From Paenibacillus sp. TCA20 (lineage in GTDB: Bacteria > Bacillota > Bacilli > Paenibacillales > Paenibacillaceae): a DNA stretch of 64,000 nt. Below the pieces are notes generated by a model. It searched no databases and was not told the origin of the DNA. It was given only the letters and a program-made list of their open reading frames with translations. Shown in pieces: positions 7,777 through 17,660 of the stretch; positions within the stretch are counted from its first letter, which is position 1, and each line of letters begins with the position of its first letter. The DNA lies in assembly GCF_000732325.1 (NCBI RefSeq), contig NZ_BBIW01000003.1, forward strand, positions 248,001-312,000. The letters are read 5' to 3'. A program made the translations under genes and the position numbers.

Positions 7777-10341
7777 GTGAATATAGCAAAAGTGATAGTA
7801 GACGTGCCTGCCAAAGACGTGGACCGCACTTTTGATTACTTGATTCCGGAATCGCTTAAGGGCTGGGTAGAGGTAGGAAGTCGTGTCGGGGTGCCTTTTG
7901 GACATCGAACGGTTCAGGGCTTTGTCGTCGGGCTGGAAGAGGCAGTAAACACAGATTTTAAGCTGAAGCCAATTGCCGAACTCTTGGACCTGGTTCCACC
8001 CCTGTCGCCAGATCTGGTGGAGCTTGGAAGATGGATGAGCAGGCATTACGCCTGCAGTGCGATAATGGCCTTACAGGTCATGATTCCGACTGCGCTGAAG
8101 GGCAAATCCAAGCGTTATGTTTCTGTTTCGGAAGGGTTTGAATCATTAGAGGAGCAGACCGTGCAAGAATCTCAGGCTTCGAGCGACGGCCCTGTATTAT
8201 TTGCTATGCCGGATTCACCGGAGAATGTGTCCATCCAGGATGAAATCATCCGATATGTACGGAGCAAGGAACAAGTGACACTTGATCATCTAAGTGATCG
8301 GTATCCGGATCATTCTAAGGAAATCAAGCGTTTAATTCGCAGCGGCATTCTGCATGAGGAACAGATGATCAAGGACAAGCTGCAGAAGAAGATGCTGAAG
8401 GCGGTCCATCTTGCTGTAAGTGAGCAAGAGGCTGAAGATGCGCTAGCTGACTTCCCGGCTAAAGGGAAACGGCAGAAAGAGGTTTTGTCTTTTTTGCTCG
8501 AAGCAAAGGAGCTTCTTCCCATGCCGCTTAAAGACGTGCTGTCTGCACTTCAAGTATCTGCCGCCACAGTGAAAGGGCTTGAAGACAAGGGCTTAATCTC
8601 GATCTCTGAAGTGGAAGTGTTCCGCGATCCATACCGTGGACGTGATTTCAAGCCAACTGAGCCGCTTCCTCTCACATTGGAACAGCAGGCCGTCTATGAC
8701 CGGATTGCAAGACAGTTAGATGAACGTGAGCAGGGTGTATTTCTGCTGCATGGTGTAACAGGCAGCGGTAAGACGGAAGTATATCTGCAAGCCATTCAGC
8801 GCTGTATTAAGCAGAATCGCCAGGCGATTGTACTGGTTCCTGAGATTTCACTTACACCGCAGATGGTTGAAAGATTCAAGGGGCGTTTTGGTGACCAGGT
8901 TGCCGTCATGCACAGCAGGTTATCGGGCGGAGAGCGATATGATGAATGGCGCAAAATCCGTGAGGGTAAGGTCAAGGTGGCGATCGGTGCCCGATCTGCT
9001 GTGTTTGCTCCCTTCGATCAGCTGGGACTGATCATCATTGATGAAGAGCATGAGACCTCCTATAAGCAGGAGGAGACGCCGAAATATCATGCAAGAGATG
9101 TAGCGGTGGAACGCTCCAAGCAGCATGGAGCAGCCGTTATTTTAGGCTCGGCCACGCCCTCGCTTGAGAGCTACTATGCTGCCAGGTCTCAAGCTAGTGA
9201 TGAATTTGCTCCGGTTCTCATGGAGATGAACTATCGTGCCTTGGGCAATGAGCTTCCAAAGGTACGGATCATTGACATGAGGGAGGAGCTGAAAGACGGG
9301 AATCGGTCGATGTTCAGCAGAGCTCTGCACCAAGGAATTGCCGAGCGGATTGAACGCGGAGAGCAGACGGTGCTTCTCTTGAATCGCCGGGGTTACTCAA
9401 CCTTTGTGATGTGCCGCAGCTGCGGCTATGTGGCGAGCTGTCCAGAGTGCGATATTTCTCTTACGTATCACCAGCGAAGCAACAATTTGAGATGTCACTA
9501 CTGCGGTTATGCGGAAACGGCTCCCCAGATTTGTCCGGATTGCGGCAGCGAGCATATCCGATATTTTGGCACGGGGACTCAGCGCGTAGAGGAAGAGCTT
9601 GCGAAGCTGTTTCCTGGCGTGAGGGTCATTCGGATGGATGTGGACACCACGACTGAAAAAGGCTCCCACGAGAAGCTGCTCAAAGCTTTTCGCGAGAAGA
9701 AGGCAGATATATTGCTTGGAACACAGATGGTGGCCAAAGGGCTTGATTTTCCGGATGTGACGCTGGTGGGTGTGATCACCGCAGATTCAGCGCTGAATCT
9801 GCCTGACTTTAGAGCGGCTGAGAAAACATTTCAGCTGCTGACTCAGGTTGCAGGCCGTGCGGGCCGTCATCAGCTGCCAGGAGAGGTGTTCGTACAATCC
9901 TACACACCGGATCATTATTCCATAGTGCATGCAGGAAGCCATGATTATCTCTCATTTATCAAGGATGAACTGGGTCACAGGCGTGCTCTGCAGTATCCGC
10001 CGTACTGCCGGCTGATCCTGGTGACGTTCTCTCATGAGCAGCTTCCTGTTCTTGTAAGGGCAGCGGAGAATTACACGAGACTTCTCAAGGAGCAGGCGCA
10101 GAAGATGGGGCTGCTCGGCAGTCTGGATCGGTTTAGTTCTGATGCATTTGATGTGCTGGGTCCGGTTGCCTCGCCCATGCCGCGATTAAAAAATAGATAC
10201 AGGTTTCAATGTATGATAAAATGGCGTGGGGAAATTGATGCCATCGGCCTTGTGAAAAATATGGCGAGGAAGATGGAACAGGATTTTCAGGGTAAGGATT
10301 TGCTTATAAGCCTTGATGTCGATCCACAGATGCTGATGTAG
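7777..10341 (+). CDS. priA: Primosomal protein N' (replication restart helicase PriA)
   Basis: PriA recognises abandoned replication forks and reloads the replisome. The 854-residue protein has an N-terminal 3' DNA-end-binding domain, a winged helix region, and a superfamily 2 helicase core with Walker A GVTGSGKTE near 326 and DEEH at about 422-425. The zinc-binding insertion carries CRSCGYVASCPEC and CHYCGY...CPDCG at about 546-590. An in-frame reading reaches back to a TTG at 7741 inside coaBC. I prefer GTG at 7777, because GGGAGGAAG lies just upstream and the protein then begins VNIAKVIVDVP, as in homologues. Confidence 0.95.
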   Translation: MNIAKVIVDVPAKDVDRTFDYLIPESLKGWVEVGSRVGVPFGHRTVQGFVVGLEEAVNTDFKLKPIAELLDLVPPLSPDLVELGRWMSRHYACSAIMALQVMIPTALKGKSKRYVSVSEGFESLEEQTVQESQASSDGPVLFAMPDSPENVSIQDEIIRYVRSKEQVTLDHLSDRYPDHSKEIKRLIRSGILHEEQMIKDKLQKKMLKAVHLAVSEQEAEDALADFPAKGKRQKEVLSFLLEAKELLPMPLKDVLSALQVSAATVKGLEDKGLISISEVEVFRDPYRGRDFKPTEPLPLTLEQQAVYDRIARQLDEREQGVFLLHGVTGSGKTEVYLQAIQRCIKQNRQAIVLVPEISLTPQMVERFKGRFGDQVAVMHSRLSGGERYDEWRKIREGKVKVAIGARSAVFAPFDQLGLIIIDEEHETSYKQEETPKYHARDVAVERSKQHGAAVILGSATPSLESYYAARSQASDEFAPVLMEMNYRALGNELPKVRIIDMREELKDGNRSMFSRALHQGIAERIERGEQTVLLLNRRGYSTFVMCRSCGYVASCPECDISLTYHQRSNNLRCHYCGYAETAPQICPDCGSEHIRYFGTGTQRVEEELAKLFPGVRVIRMDVDTTTEKGSHEKLLKAFREKKADILLGTQMVAKGLDFPDVTLVGVITADSALNLPDFRAAEKTFQLLTQVAGRAGRHQLPGEVFVQSYTPDHYSIVHAGSHDYLSFIKDELGHRRALQYPPYCRLILVTFSHEQLPVLVRAAENYTRLLKEQAQKMGLLGSLDRFSSDAFDVLGPVASPMPRLKNRYRFQCMIKWRGEIDAIGLVKNMARKMEQDFQGKDLLISLDVDPQMLM

Positions 10342-10441
10342 TGATGTAGTTCAGGATCGGGATTTTAGACCATATAATTTAACATGACGCAGGATGATTC
10401 AATCCTGAAATGATTACGTTCATAGGAAGGTGTTTAGCAGC

Positions 10442-10924
10442 ATGTCAATTCGATTGATTGTAAAAGAACCGGATGAGGTATTGCACAAGGTAGCCAAGGA
10501 AGTAACGAAGATCACACCTAATGTCCAAAAATTGCTCGATGATATGGCGGAGACAATGTATGATGCGGATGGTGTAGGTCTTGCTGCACCGCAGGTCGGC
10601 ATCTTGAAGCGGCTGATCGTAGTCGATGTTGGCGATGATCACGGTTTGATCAAAATGATCAACCCTGAGATTGTAAGCTCGGAAGGAGAGCAATTTGGAC
10701 CGGAGGGCTGTCTGAGCATTCCAGGCTACAACGGAGATGTCCGCAGAGCTGAAACGGTAACAGTAAAGGGTCTTGACCGCGATGGCAAAGAATTTACGGT
10801 TACGGGCAGTGGTTTGTTCGCGAGAGCGTTCCAGCATGAGATCGATCATCTCAATGGTGTTTTGTTTACAGATCTCGCAGAAAAAGTGTATGAAATCGGA
10901 GCTGAACCGAATCGCGGTAAATAA
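10442..10924 (+). CDS. def: Peptide deformylase
   Basis: Removes the formyl group from the N-terminal methionine of nascent proteins. The 160-residue enzyme has all three family motifs: GVGLAAPQVG near 44-53, EGCLS with metal-ligand C90, and HEIDH at 132-136 supplying two histidine ligands and the catalytic glutamate. A GTG lies upstream at 10430. I prefer ATG at 10442 because AGGAAGGTG precedes it at correct spacing and the product begins MSIRLIVKEPD. It lies immediately before fmt, which adds the formyl group to the initiator tRNA. Confidence 0.95.
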   Translation: MSIRLIVKEPDEVLHKVAKEVTKITPNVQKLLDDMAETMYDADGVGLAAPQVGILKRLIVVDVGDDHGLIKMINPEIVSSEGEQFGPEGCLSIPGYNGDVRRAETVTVKGLDRDGKEFTVTGSGLFARAFQHEIDHLNGVLFTDLAEKVYEIGAEPNRGK

Positions 10925-10936
10925 GGAGGTATGGAA

Positions 10937-11899
10937 ATGAACATCGTTTTTATGGGAACACCGGCCTTTGCTGTGCCTTCACTTGAGAGATTGCTTGAGG
11001 AAGGATACAACATCAGCCTTGTAGTGACTCAGCCGGATAAACCTCAAGGACGAAAAAAGGTTCTGACACCGCCTCCGGTCAAAGAAGCTGCGCTGAAGCA
11101 CGGTATTCCCGTGTTTCAGCCGGCAAGGCTTCGTAATGAAGAATCTGTAGCAGAGCTTGCCAAATGGAAGCCGGATCTCATTGTTACTGCTGCCTTTGGA
11201 CAAATCTTGCCGAAATCCGTGCTCGATATGCCTCAGTACGGATGTGTTAACGTTCATGGATCGTTACTGCCGAAATATCGGGGAGGTGCACCGATCCAGC
11301 GTTCGATCATGAATGGTGAGAAGGTTACGGGAGTAACGCTGATGTACATGGCTGAAGGTCTAGATACCGGTGATATGATCTCTAGGGTAGAGGTCGCAAT
11401 TGAGGATGAGGATACTTCAGGTACGATGTTTGAGAAGCTCAGCCTTGCTGGAGCAGAGCTGCTGATGCGCGAGATGCCCAATCTGACTAAGGGAAAAGTG
11501 CAGGCCACTCCTCAGAAGGAGGATGAGGCAACTTATGCGAAGAACCTATCCCGAGAGGATGAGAAGATCGACTGGTCTCGTCAATCACGTCAAATTTATG
11601 ACCAGGTACGGGGGCTTACTCCATACTCTGGAGGATTTACATTATGGGACGAGCAGGTATTCAAAGTCTGGGGCACTATCAATCCTTCCAAGCTACCAGA
11701 GCCTTACCTTCAAGCATCAAATGCCAGCAAGAATGCAGAGCCCGGAACGGTGCTTGGGATGTCCAAGCTTGGCATTGAAGTGAAGACAGGCGACGGCTCT
11801 CTGTGGCTGTCAGAGGTGCAGCCTGCCGGGAAGAAGGCGATGGCTGCCGGTGATTTTGCCCGCGGCGGATCGCTCACAGCAGGGACGGTGCTGAAGTGA
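10937..11899 (+). CDS. fmt: Methionyl-tRNA formyltransferase
   Basis: Transfers a formyl group from 10-formyl-THF to Met-tRNAfMet for translation initiation. The 320-residue protein shows MNIVFMGTPAFAVPSL at the N-terminus, the hydrolase/formyltransferase core VNVHGSLLPKYRGGAPI near 103-119 and GLDTGDMI near 141-148, with a C-terminal OB-type domain. An ATG at 10931 abuts the Shine-Dalgarno AAGGAGG, so ATG at 10937, seven bases away, is the likely start. The stop overlaps the GTG start of rsmB by four bases (GTGA). Confidence 0.95.
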   Translation: MNIVFMGTPAFAVPSLERLLEEGYNISLVVTQPDKPQGRKKVLTPPPVKEAALKHGIPVFQPARLRNEESVAELAKWKPDLIVTAAFGQILPKSVLDMPQYGCVNVHGSLLPKYRGGAPIQRSIMNGEKVTGVTLMYMAEGLDTGDMISRVEVAIEDEDTSGTMFEKLSLAGAELLMREMPNLTKGKVQATPQKEDEATYAKNLSREDEKIDWSRQSRQIYDQVRGLTPYSGGFTLWDEQVFKVWGTINPSKLPEPYLQASNASKNAEPGTVLGMSKLGIEVKTGDGSLWLSEVQPAGKKAMAAGDFARGGSLTAGTVLK

Positions 11900-13344
11900 A
11901 GTCAGGAGACAACAATAATCCGCGTCTTGGCAATACATCCAATAAGGGTAGAGGGAAGAGCGGTGCTCAGTCGGCAGCTTCTAGTAAGCGCAAGGTATCC
12001 AGCAGAGAAGCGGCGCTTCAAGTCTTGGCTGCGGTTGAACAGGAAGGAGCCTACAGCAATCTGCTTCTGAATCAAGTGCTGAAACAGGCAAATCTCACCC
12101 CTGCTGATACGGGACTAGCCACGGAGCTGGTATATGGCACCATTGCTCGTCAAAAGACATTGGATTACTATCTTGAATCCTATGTAGCCAAAGGACTTGC
12201 CAAGCTTCAGCCCTGGGTTCGCAGTCTGCTTCGGCTGAGTCTGTATCAAATTCTATATTTGGACCGCGTGCCGGATCATGCGGCGGTAAGTGAAGCGGTA
12301 AATATCGCCAAGCGCAAAGGCCATCAGGGTATATCCGGAATGGTGAACGGTGTGCTGCGCAACATTCTGAGAAACCGGGACAAGCTGACGATTCCAGAAG
12401 ATCTTCCTGCCGCAGAACGCATCGCACTGATGCACTCCCATCCTGAATGGCTTGTGCAGCGCTGGATTGAACAATACGGAGAGCAGGAAGCTGAAGCGAT
12501 GTGCAGGGCTAACAACGAGGCACCTCCGGTCAGTGTAAGGGTGAATACGACCATGATCTCGAGAAATAAGCTAATTCAAGAGATGCAGGAGGAAGGACTT
12601 GTCGTGGAGCCTTCTCTTCTCAGTGATGATGGGATTATCGTCAAGAGTGGGGGGAATATGGCTCTTACCGACTGGTATAAGGAAGGGATGCTCTCTGTAC
12701 AGGATGAGAGCTCCATGCTTGTGGCCGGAGCGGTGGATCCGAAGCCAGGCATGACCGTTCTGGACTGCTGCGCTGCACCCGGAGGCAAGACCTCGCATAT
12801 GGGTGAGAAGATGGAAGATCAAGGCCGTATTATTGCTAATGACATTCATCCTCACAAAGTAGAGCTTATTCATAGACAAGCGGAAAGGCTGGGGCTCGCC
12901 AGTATTGAGACCGTCTGCCATGATGCGCTTGATCTGGCTTCCAACTACAAGGAAGCTTCGTTTGACCGCATATTGCTCGATGCACCTTGCTCTGGATTTG
13001 GGGTTATTCGCAGAAAGCCGGACCTTAGGTGGACCAAATCCCCAGAGGATGTTGAAGCCATCAGTGCGCTGCAATATGAGCTGCTAAGCCGTGTATCCAA
13101 GCTGTTGAAGCCTGGAGGAACGCTTGTGTACAGTACTTGTACGACAGAGCATGCTGAGAATGGCGGTGTCGTAGAACGATTCTTGAAGGAGAACGATCAA
13201 TTTGCCCCTGCAGGTCATCTGTCGCTGAGAGAAGAGCTGCGGCACTCTGCCATATTGGATGAGTACGGAATTCAAATTCTGCCTCACCAGTTTCATAGCG
13301 ACGGATTTTACATTGCAAGATTGACAAGGGTAGAAACATCGTAA
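11896..13344 (+). CDS. rsmB: 16S rRNA (cytosine-967 C5) methyltransferase
   Basis: A 482-residue SAM-dependent m5C methyltransferase for 16S rRNA. After a low-complexity Ser/Lys-rich stretch of about 35 residues there is a NusB-like RNA-binding domain (about 35-165). The catalytic domain then shows the SAM loop LDCCAAPGGKTSHM near 289-302, the DAPCSG motif near 361 and the nucleophile motif YSTCTTEHAEN near 411-421. The gene starts with GTG overlapping the fmt stop, giving translational coupling. A terminator follows within about 25 bases. Confidence 0.93.
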   Translation: MKSGDNNNPRLGNTSNKGRGKSGAQSAASSKRKVSSREAALQVLAAVEQEGAYSNLLLNQVLKQANLTPADTGLATELVYGTIARQKTLDYYLESYVAKGLAKLQPWVRSLLRLSLYQILYLDRVPDHAAVSEAVNIAKRKGHQGISGMVNGVLRNILRNRDKLTIPEDLPAAERIALMHSHPEWLVQRWIEQYGEQEAEAMCRANNEAPPVSVRVNTTMISRNKLIQEMQEEGLVVEPSLLSDDGIIVKSGGNMALTDWYKEGMLSVQDESSMLVAGAVDPKPGMTVLDCCAAPGGKTSHMGEKMEDQGRIIANDIHPHKVELIHRQAERLGLASIETVCHDALDLASNYKEASFDRILLDAPCSGFGVIRRKPDLRWTKSPEDVEAISALQYELLSRVSKLLKPGGTLVYSTCTTEHAENGGVVERFLKENDQFAPAGHLSLREELRHSAILDEYGIQILPHQFHSDGFYIARLTRVETS

Positions 13345-13367
13345 AAAAGTGGATCAATAACAAGACT

Positions 13368-13402
13368 GCCGCCAGTAACCGTCAGGTATTGGCGGCTTTT
13401 TG
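13368..13402 (+). terminator. Terminator after rsmB
   Basis: GCCGCCAGTA at 13368-13377 pairs with TATTGGCGGC at 13387-13396, and TTTTTGC follows. It ends the coaBC-priA-def-fmt-rsmB unit. Confidence 0.85.
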
Positions 13403-13513
13403 CAGTTGCCGGCATAAAGACCTGCATAGATGAATACTGAATTATGTGCTAAAATGGGTAGAATGAGAAATAATATGTCTATAGATCAATTGGAAAGAAC
13501 AGGTGTGAATGAA

Positions 13514-14566
13514 ATGACAAAGCCTTTTATATATGATTACACGCTCGAAGAGTTAGAGCAGTGGGCAGTCGAGAATGGGGAGCCGAAGTTTCGTGCTGCT
13601 CAAATCTACGATTGGGTTTATGTAAAGAGAGTGAATGATTTTTCAGAAATGACAAATCTCTCGAAAGCTTTACGCGAGAAGCTTGATGATCAGTTTCAAT
13701 TCGTGACGCTTTCGGAAATTACGAAGTTTGAGTCCAAGGACGGTACTGTAAAGTTTCTGTTCGGACTGCATGATGACCACGCAATTGAGACGGTCATTAT
13801 GAAGCATAACTATGGCAACAGTGTATGTGTGACGACACAGGTCGGCTGCAGAGTCGGCTGTACTTTTTGCGCCTCTACACTGGGCGGTTTGAAGCGGAAC
13901 CTGACTGCTGGTGAGATTATTGCTCAAGTCGTGCGCTCCCAGCAAATACTGGATGAACGCAATGAACGTGTGAGCAGTATCGTAATTATGGGTACGGGTG
14001 AGCCATTTGAGAACTACGATGAGACGATGAAGTTCCTTAGAACGATGATTCACGAGAAAGGTCTGAATATTGGTCAGCGTCATATCACAGTGTCGACAAG
14101 CGGTATTGTTCCAAATATTTATAAATTTGCTGATGAGGACACCCAGATTAACCTGGCTATCTCCATCCATGCACCGAATGATAAGCTGCGTTCGAAGCTG
14201 ATGCCTGTTAACCGCCGGTTCCCATTTGATGATGTAATGGAGTCCCTTCGCTATTACCAAGGCAAAACAGGACGACGTATTACATTCGAATATGCCTTGA
14301 TCGGCGGCGTTAACGATCAGCCGGAGCATGCCGAAGAGCTTGCGGGTGTTCTGAAGGACATGCTGTGCCATGTCAATCTGATCCCGGTAAACTATGTGCC
14401 GGAGCGTAAATATATCAGAACGGCTCGCAAGGATATATTCCAGTTCCAGCGTATCCTCGCTGATCATGGAGTTAATGTAACAATCCGCAGAGAGCAGGGT
14501 CATGATATCGCAGCCGCTTGTGGTCAGCTGCGTGCGAAGCATATGGAGAAGCACAAGGAAGCTTGA
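13514..14566 (+). CDS. rlmN: 23S rRNA (adenine-2503 C2)-methyltransferase, radical SAM
   Basis: Methylates A2503 of 23S rRNA and also certain tRNAs. The 350-residue protein has the radical SAM cysteine triad CRVGCTFC at C112, C116 and C119, and the C-terminal AAACGQL segment near 340 carrying the second catalytic cysteine. GTGEPF near 162 and RREQGHD near 332 are also family features. The frame is open upstream to 13430 with other starts (13430, 13475), but family members begin at KPFIYDY. The ATG at 13514 is preceded by AGGTGTGA. The gene is followed at nine bases by the phosphatase gene, as in B. subtilis. Confidence 0.93.
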   Translation: MTKPFIYDYTLEELEQWAVENGEPKFRAAQIYDWVYVKRVNDFSEMTNLSKALREKLDDQFQFVTLSEITKFESKDGTVKFLFGLHDDHAIETVIMKHNYGNSVCVTTQVGCRVGCTFCASTLGGLKRNLTAGEIIAQVVRSQQILDERNERVSSIVIMGTGEPFENYDETMKFLRTMIHEKGLNIGQRHITVSTSGIVPNIYKFADEDTQINLAISIHAPNDKLRSKLMPVNRRFPFDDVMESLRYYQGKTGRRITFEYALIGGVNDQPEHAEELAGVLKDMLCHVNLIPVNYVPERKYIRTARKDIFQFQRILADHGVNVTIRREQGHDIAAACGQLRAKHMEKHKEA

Positions 14567-14575
14567 GGTGAGGAT

Positions 14576-15358
14576 ATGACTGTGATGAATACAGTGCATG
14601 TGAGTCACGTAGGACGAGTTCGTTCGGTAAATGAAGATTCCGCCTGGATAAGGCATCTGGATCAGGGATATATATTAGGTATTGTCGCAGACGGTATGGG
14701 CGGACATCTTGCCGGGGATACAGCAAGCAGACTGGCTGTAGAAACGGTATCCGATGACCTCTCGGTGCTTGAGCCCGGTTTGTCAGAGGCATCGCTGAGT
14801 GCTGCGCTGAGCGATGCCATTCTGCACGCGAATGAAGTCATCTATCGTACAGCGGCTGGGGATGAGAAGCTGCACAACATGGGAACAACCGTCGTTGCGC
14901 TCCTTATGAGTAATGCTTCCGGCATTATTGGCCATATTGGCGACAGCCGTGCTTACAAAATAACAGGCGATAAGGTCGTCCAATTGACAGATGATCATAC
15001 ATTAGTTAATGAGCTGTACAAGAATGGTCAGATCAGTGAAGAAGAGACGCATGTACATCCGCTCAAAAATGTCGTTACCCGAGCGCTTGGAACGGATGAG
15101 GATGTGTCTGTGGATCTGTACCCTGTCATTCTGGAAGCCGGGGATGTAATTATGCTCTGCAGTGATGGCTTAAGCAACCTGGTCAGCAGTGTGCAGATGG
15201 CAACCGTGATCGGGCAATCGGATCTGCCTTTGTCTGAACGGGCAGACAGGCTGCTGCAGCTCGCACTCCTGGCCGGAGGGGACGATAATATTACGGTTGC
15301 TTTATTTGAAATGCCAGCGGGCCCTTTAAGTGTTGTTGAAGAGGGGGTTGAATCATGA
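14576..15358 (+). CDS. stp: PP2C-type Ser/Thr protein phosphatase
   Basis: A cytoplasmic metal-dependent phosphatase (PrpC/Stp) that reverses phosphorylation by the adjacent kinase PrkC. The 260-residue protein shows the PPM motifs in order: HVGRVRSVNED, DGMGGHLAGD with metal-binding Asp, GTTVVAL, IGDSRAY, CSDGLSNL and GGDDNITVAL. The start follows GAGGTGAGGAT. Its stop overlaps the kinase ATG by four bases (ATGA), so the pair is made at matched levels. Confidence 0.94.
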   Translation: MTVMNTVHVSHVGRVRSVNEDSAWIRHLDQGYILGIVADGMGGHLAGDTASRLAVETVSDDLSVLEPGLSEASLSAALSDAILHANEVIYRTAAGDEKLHNMGTTVVALLMSNASGIIGHIGDSRAYKITGDKVVQLTDDHTLVNELYKNGQISEEETHVHPLKNVVTRALGTDEDVSVDLYPVILEAGDVIMLCSDGLSNLVSSVQMATVIGQSDLPLSERADRLLQLALLAGGDDNITVALFEMPAGPLSVVEEGVES

Positions 15359-17550
15359 TCGGACATCAGCTGAGCGGACGTTATGAAGTGATTGAGCGCG
15401 TCGGCGGAGGCGGAATGGCCCTGGTATACAAAGCGCACGATATTTTGCTCGGACGTAATGTTGCTATCAAGGTGCTTCGTCAGCAATTCGTTCATGATGA
15501 CGAGTTTATTCGTCGGTTTAGACGAGAAGCCCAATCGGCTGCATCCTTGTCTCATCCGAATGTAGTTAGTATCTATGATGTAGGTCAGGAAGAAGACATC
15601 CATTACATAGTGATGGAGTATATCGAAGGTCAGAACCTGAATGAAATTATAAAAGAACGTGCACCGCTTCAAGTCGATGAAGCTGTCAGAATTGCTGCAC
15701 AGATTGCGGATGCACTGGATCATGCCCATCATAATCAAATTATTCACCGCGATATCAAGCCGCATAATATTTTGATTGGCAAAAATGGAAGGGTCAAAGT
15801 TACAGATTTCGGAATCGCTCGTGCAGTGACCTCGACGACGATTACGCAGACCGGCTCAGTCGTCGGCTCAGTGCATTATTTTTCTCCCGAGCACGCCAAG
15901 GGTGTTGTAACAGGTGAGAAATCCGACTTGTACTCACTTGGTATTGTTATCTATCAAATGCTGACCGGACAGCTTCCGTTTCTTGGAGAGAGTCCGATCA
16001 GTGTAGCGCTGAAGCATCTGCAGGAGGAATTCGAGGAGCCGAGTGCTGTTAATCCGCTGATTCCACAGAGTGTTGAGAATATTATTCTTAAATCAATGCG
16101 CAAAAATCCGAATGAGCGTTATCAGTCAGCGCTTGAAATGTTGACCGATCTGGAGACCTGTTTGCTGCCGGATCGCCTGAATGAGGAGAAGCTTGTATTC
16201 GATGATGAGTTCGATACAGATCAGACCCGTATCATTCCTGCGATCAAGCCGGAACCACGCGGGCCATCCTATACGGATGCACCTGAAATGGCTCCAGACG
16301 AAGCAGTGACAGACGGCAAATCCAAGAAGAAAAAATCCAAGAAGCGGGCAGCGTTTTGGGTCTCGTTGACACTGTTCATCCTGATTGCACTAGCCGGTGT
16401 TGTCTGGTATGTCGAGAGTGCGCTTGTTGTGCCTGAAGTAACCGTGCCCAGCGTTATTGATAAGACCGAGGAAGAAGCCAGAGCCTTGCTTGCTGAGCAA
16501 GGGATAGAGGTTAATCAGGTTCTCCAGGAATATAAAGAAGGTGTCGATCCGGGAATTGTCTACGAGCAGAGCAGGCCTGAAGGAGCTGTCGTGAAGAAAG
16601 GTTCGCTAATTGACCTTACTGTAAGTGTGGAGAAGCCGAAGGAAACCATGCCTGGGCTTACAGGTCGAAATTATGAAGATGCAGTTCAGGAATTGCTGGC
16701 ACTTGGCATGAGTGAAGATCGAATCAAGAAAACGGAGGAATTCAGTGAAGAGTCCGTTAATGAAGTGATTGGACAATCGGTTACCGAAGGCCAGCCTTTT
16801 GACCCGGAGGTAGATACCATCACCCTGAGGGTAAGTAAAGGCCAGGAAATGGTCGAAATGCCTGATCTGATCAATAAAACTCGCGCAGAGGCAGAAGAGT
16901 TGATTCGAAAGAATAAACTGACTGTTGCACCGGTTAAAGAAGAGCCAAGCTTTGAAGTGGAGAAAGGCAGGGTTACCCAGCAATGGCCTTATGATGCTGG
17001 GGCTGCAGTTGTTCCGGGTGAAGAAATTACGATCTATGTAAGCACGGGGTATTCACCAGAGACGATCGAGTACAATTATCATATTTCGGTAGCTCCTCAT
17101 GAAGAAGGCAAGAACAGCAAGATCCGTATCACGTTCACCGATGCCAGAGGAGAGAACCAAGAGCATGGTACGGAGACGATCAAGAAGACAGAAACGCTGA
17201 CCGTACCGCTAGTTCTGGCTCCGAACAAGGATGGAGTGGTATCCGTTTATCGTGATGGACAGCTGATGGATACATTTGAAGTGAGATATTTTGATGCGAA
17301 GAACGGAACGGTTACCACACCGGAGATTGGACCAGCTGTTACTCCTGACAACAATTCGGGAGATGGTGAAGAAGGGTCGGGTCCGGATGAAGAGCCGAAC
17401 CCAGAGGATCCGGGTAACGAGAGCAATGAAGGTAATAATGGCAATAATGGTAATGGTAATGATGAGGGCAATGAAAACAACGATAACAACGGCAATAACA
17501 GCAATGGCCGTGGAGACAATCAGAATGAAGATGAAGACGGTGAAGAGTGA
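15355..17550 (+). CDS. prkC: Ser/Thr protein kinase with extracellular PASTA repeats
   Basis: A membrane kinase that senses muropeptides or cell-wall state and phosphorylates cytoplasmic targets; in Bacillus it is involved in spore germination and growth control. The 731-residue protein has a Hanks-type kinase domain (about 10-270) with GGGGMA loop, VAIKV lysine, HRDIKPHN and DFG, one membrane segment at about 332-352, and three PASTA repeats between about 357 and 566. A further domain and an unusually Asn/Gly/Glu-rich tail follow (about 655-731), which may be cell-wall proximal and is likely disordered. The tail's repetitive codons produce a spurious long frame on the opposite strand. Confidence 0.95.
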   Translation: MIGHQLSGRYEVIERVGGGGMALVYKAHDILLGRNVAIKVLRQQFVHDDEFIRRFRREAQSAASLSHPNVVSIYDVGQEEDIHYIVMEYIEGQNLNEIIKERAPLQVDEAVRIAAQIADALDHAHHNQIIHRDIKPHNILIGKNGRVKVTDFGIARAVTSTTITQTGSVVGSVHYFSPEHAKGVVTGEKSDLYSLGIVIYQMLTGQLPFLGESPISVALKHLQEEFEEPSAVNPLIPQSVENIILKSMRKNPNERYQSALEMLTDLETCLLPDRLNEEKLVFDDEFDTDQTRIIPAIKPEPRGPSYTDAPEMAPDEAVTDGKSKKKKSKKRAAFWVSLTLFILIALAGVVWYVESALVVPEVTVPSVIDKTEEEARALLAEQGIEVNQVLQEYKEGVDPGIVYEQSRPEGAVVKKGSLIDLTVSVEKPKETMPGLTGRNYEDAVQELLALGMSEDRIKKTEEFSEESVNEVIGQSVTEGQPFDPEVDTITLRVSKGQEMVEMPDLINKTRAEAEELIRKNKLTVAPVKEEPSFEVEKGRVTQQWPYDAGAAVVPGEEITIYVSTGYSPETIEYNYHISVAPHEEGKNSKIRITFTDARGENQEHGTETIKKTETLTVPLVLAPNKDGVVSVYRDGQLMDTFEVRYFDAKNGTVTTPEIGPAVTPDNNSGDGEEGSGPDEEPNPEDPGNESNEGNNGNNGNGNDEGNENNDNNGNNSNGRGDNQNEDEDGEE

Positions 17551-17585
17551 CCTGGCTACTGAAATTCAGCTGCATTCCTCATTCT

Positions 17586-17611
17586 AGGCGCCTTAGGGGC
17601 GCCTGTTCTTC
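17586..17611 (+). terminator. Terminator after prkC
   Basis: AGGCGCC (17586-17592) pairs with GGCGCCT (17598-17604) and is followed by GTTCTTC. The stem is strong and the T-tract is poor. It separates rlmN-stp-prkC from rsgA. Confidence 0.65.
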
Positions 17612-17660
17612 ATTAAGAATCAGAATTCAATTTTTTTCAAACCTAAAAGGGCGGTGAATT

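Noticed and set aside
13670..14656. Minus-strand frame of 328 codons opposite rlmN
   Set aside because: It lies entirely over the well-supported rlmN/stp genes on the plus strand, has no family features and is a codon-bias shadow.
17247..17519. Long minus-strand frame in the 3' part of prkC
   Set aside because: It is a shadow of the Asn/Gly/Glu-rich repetitive tail of the kinase and reads as a Leu/Pro/Ser low-complexity string.
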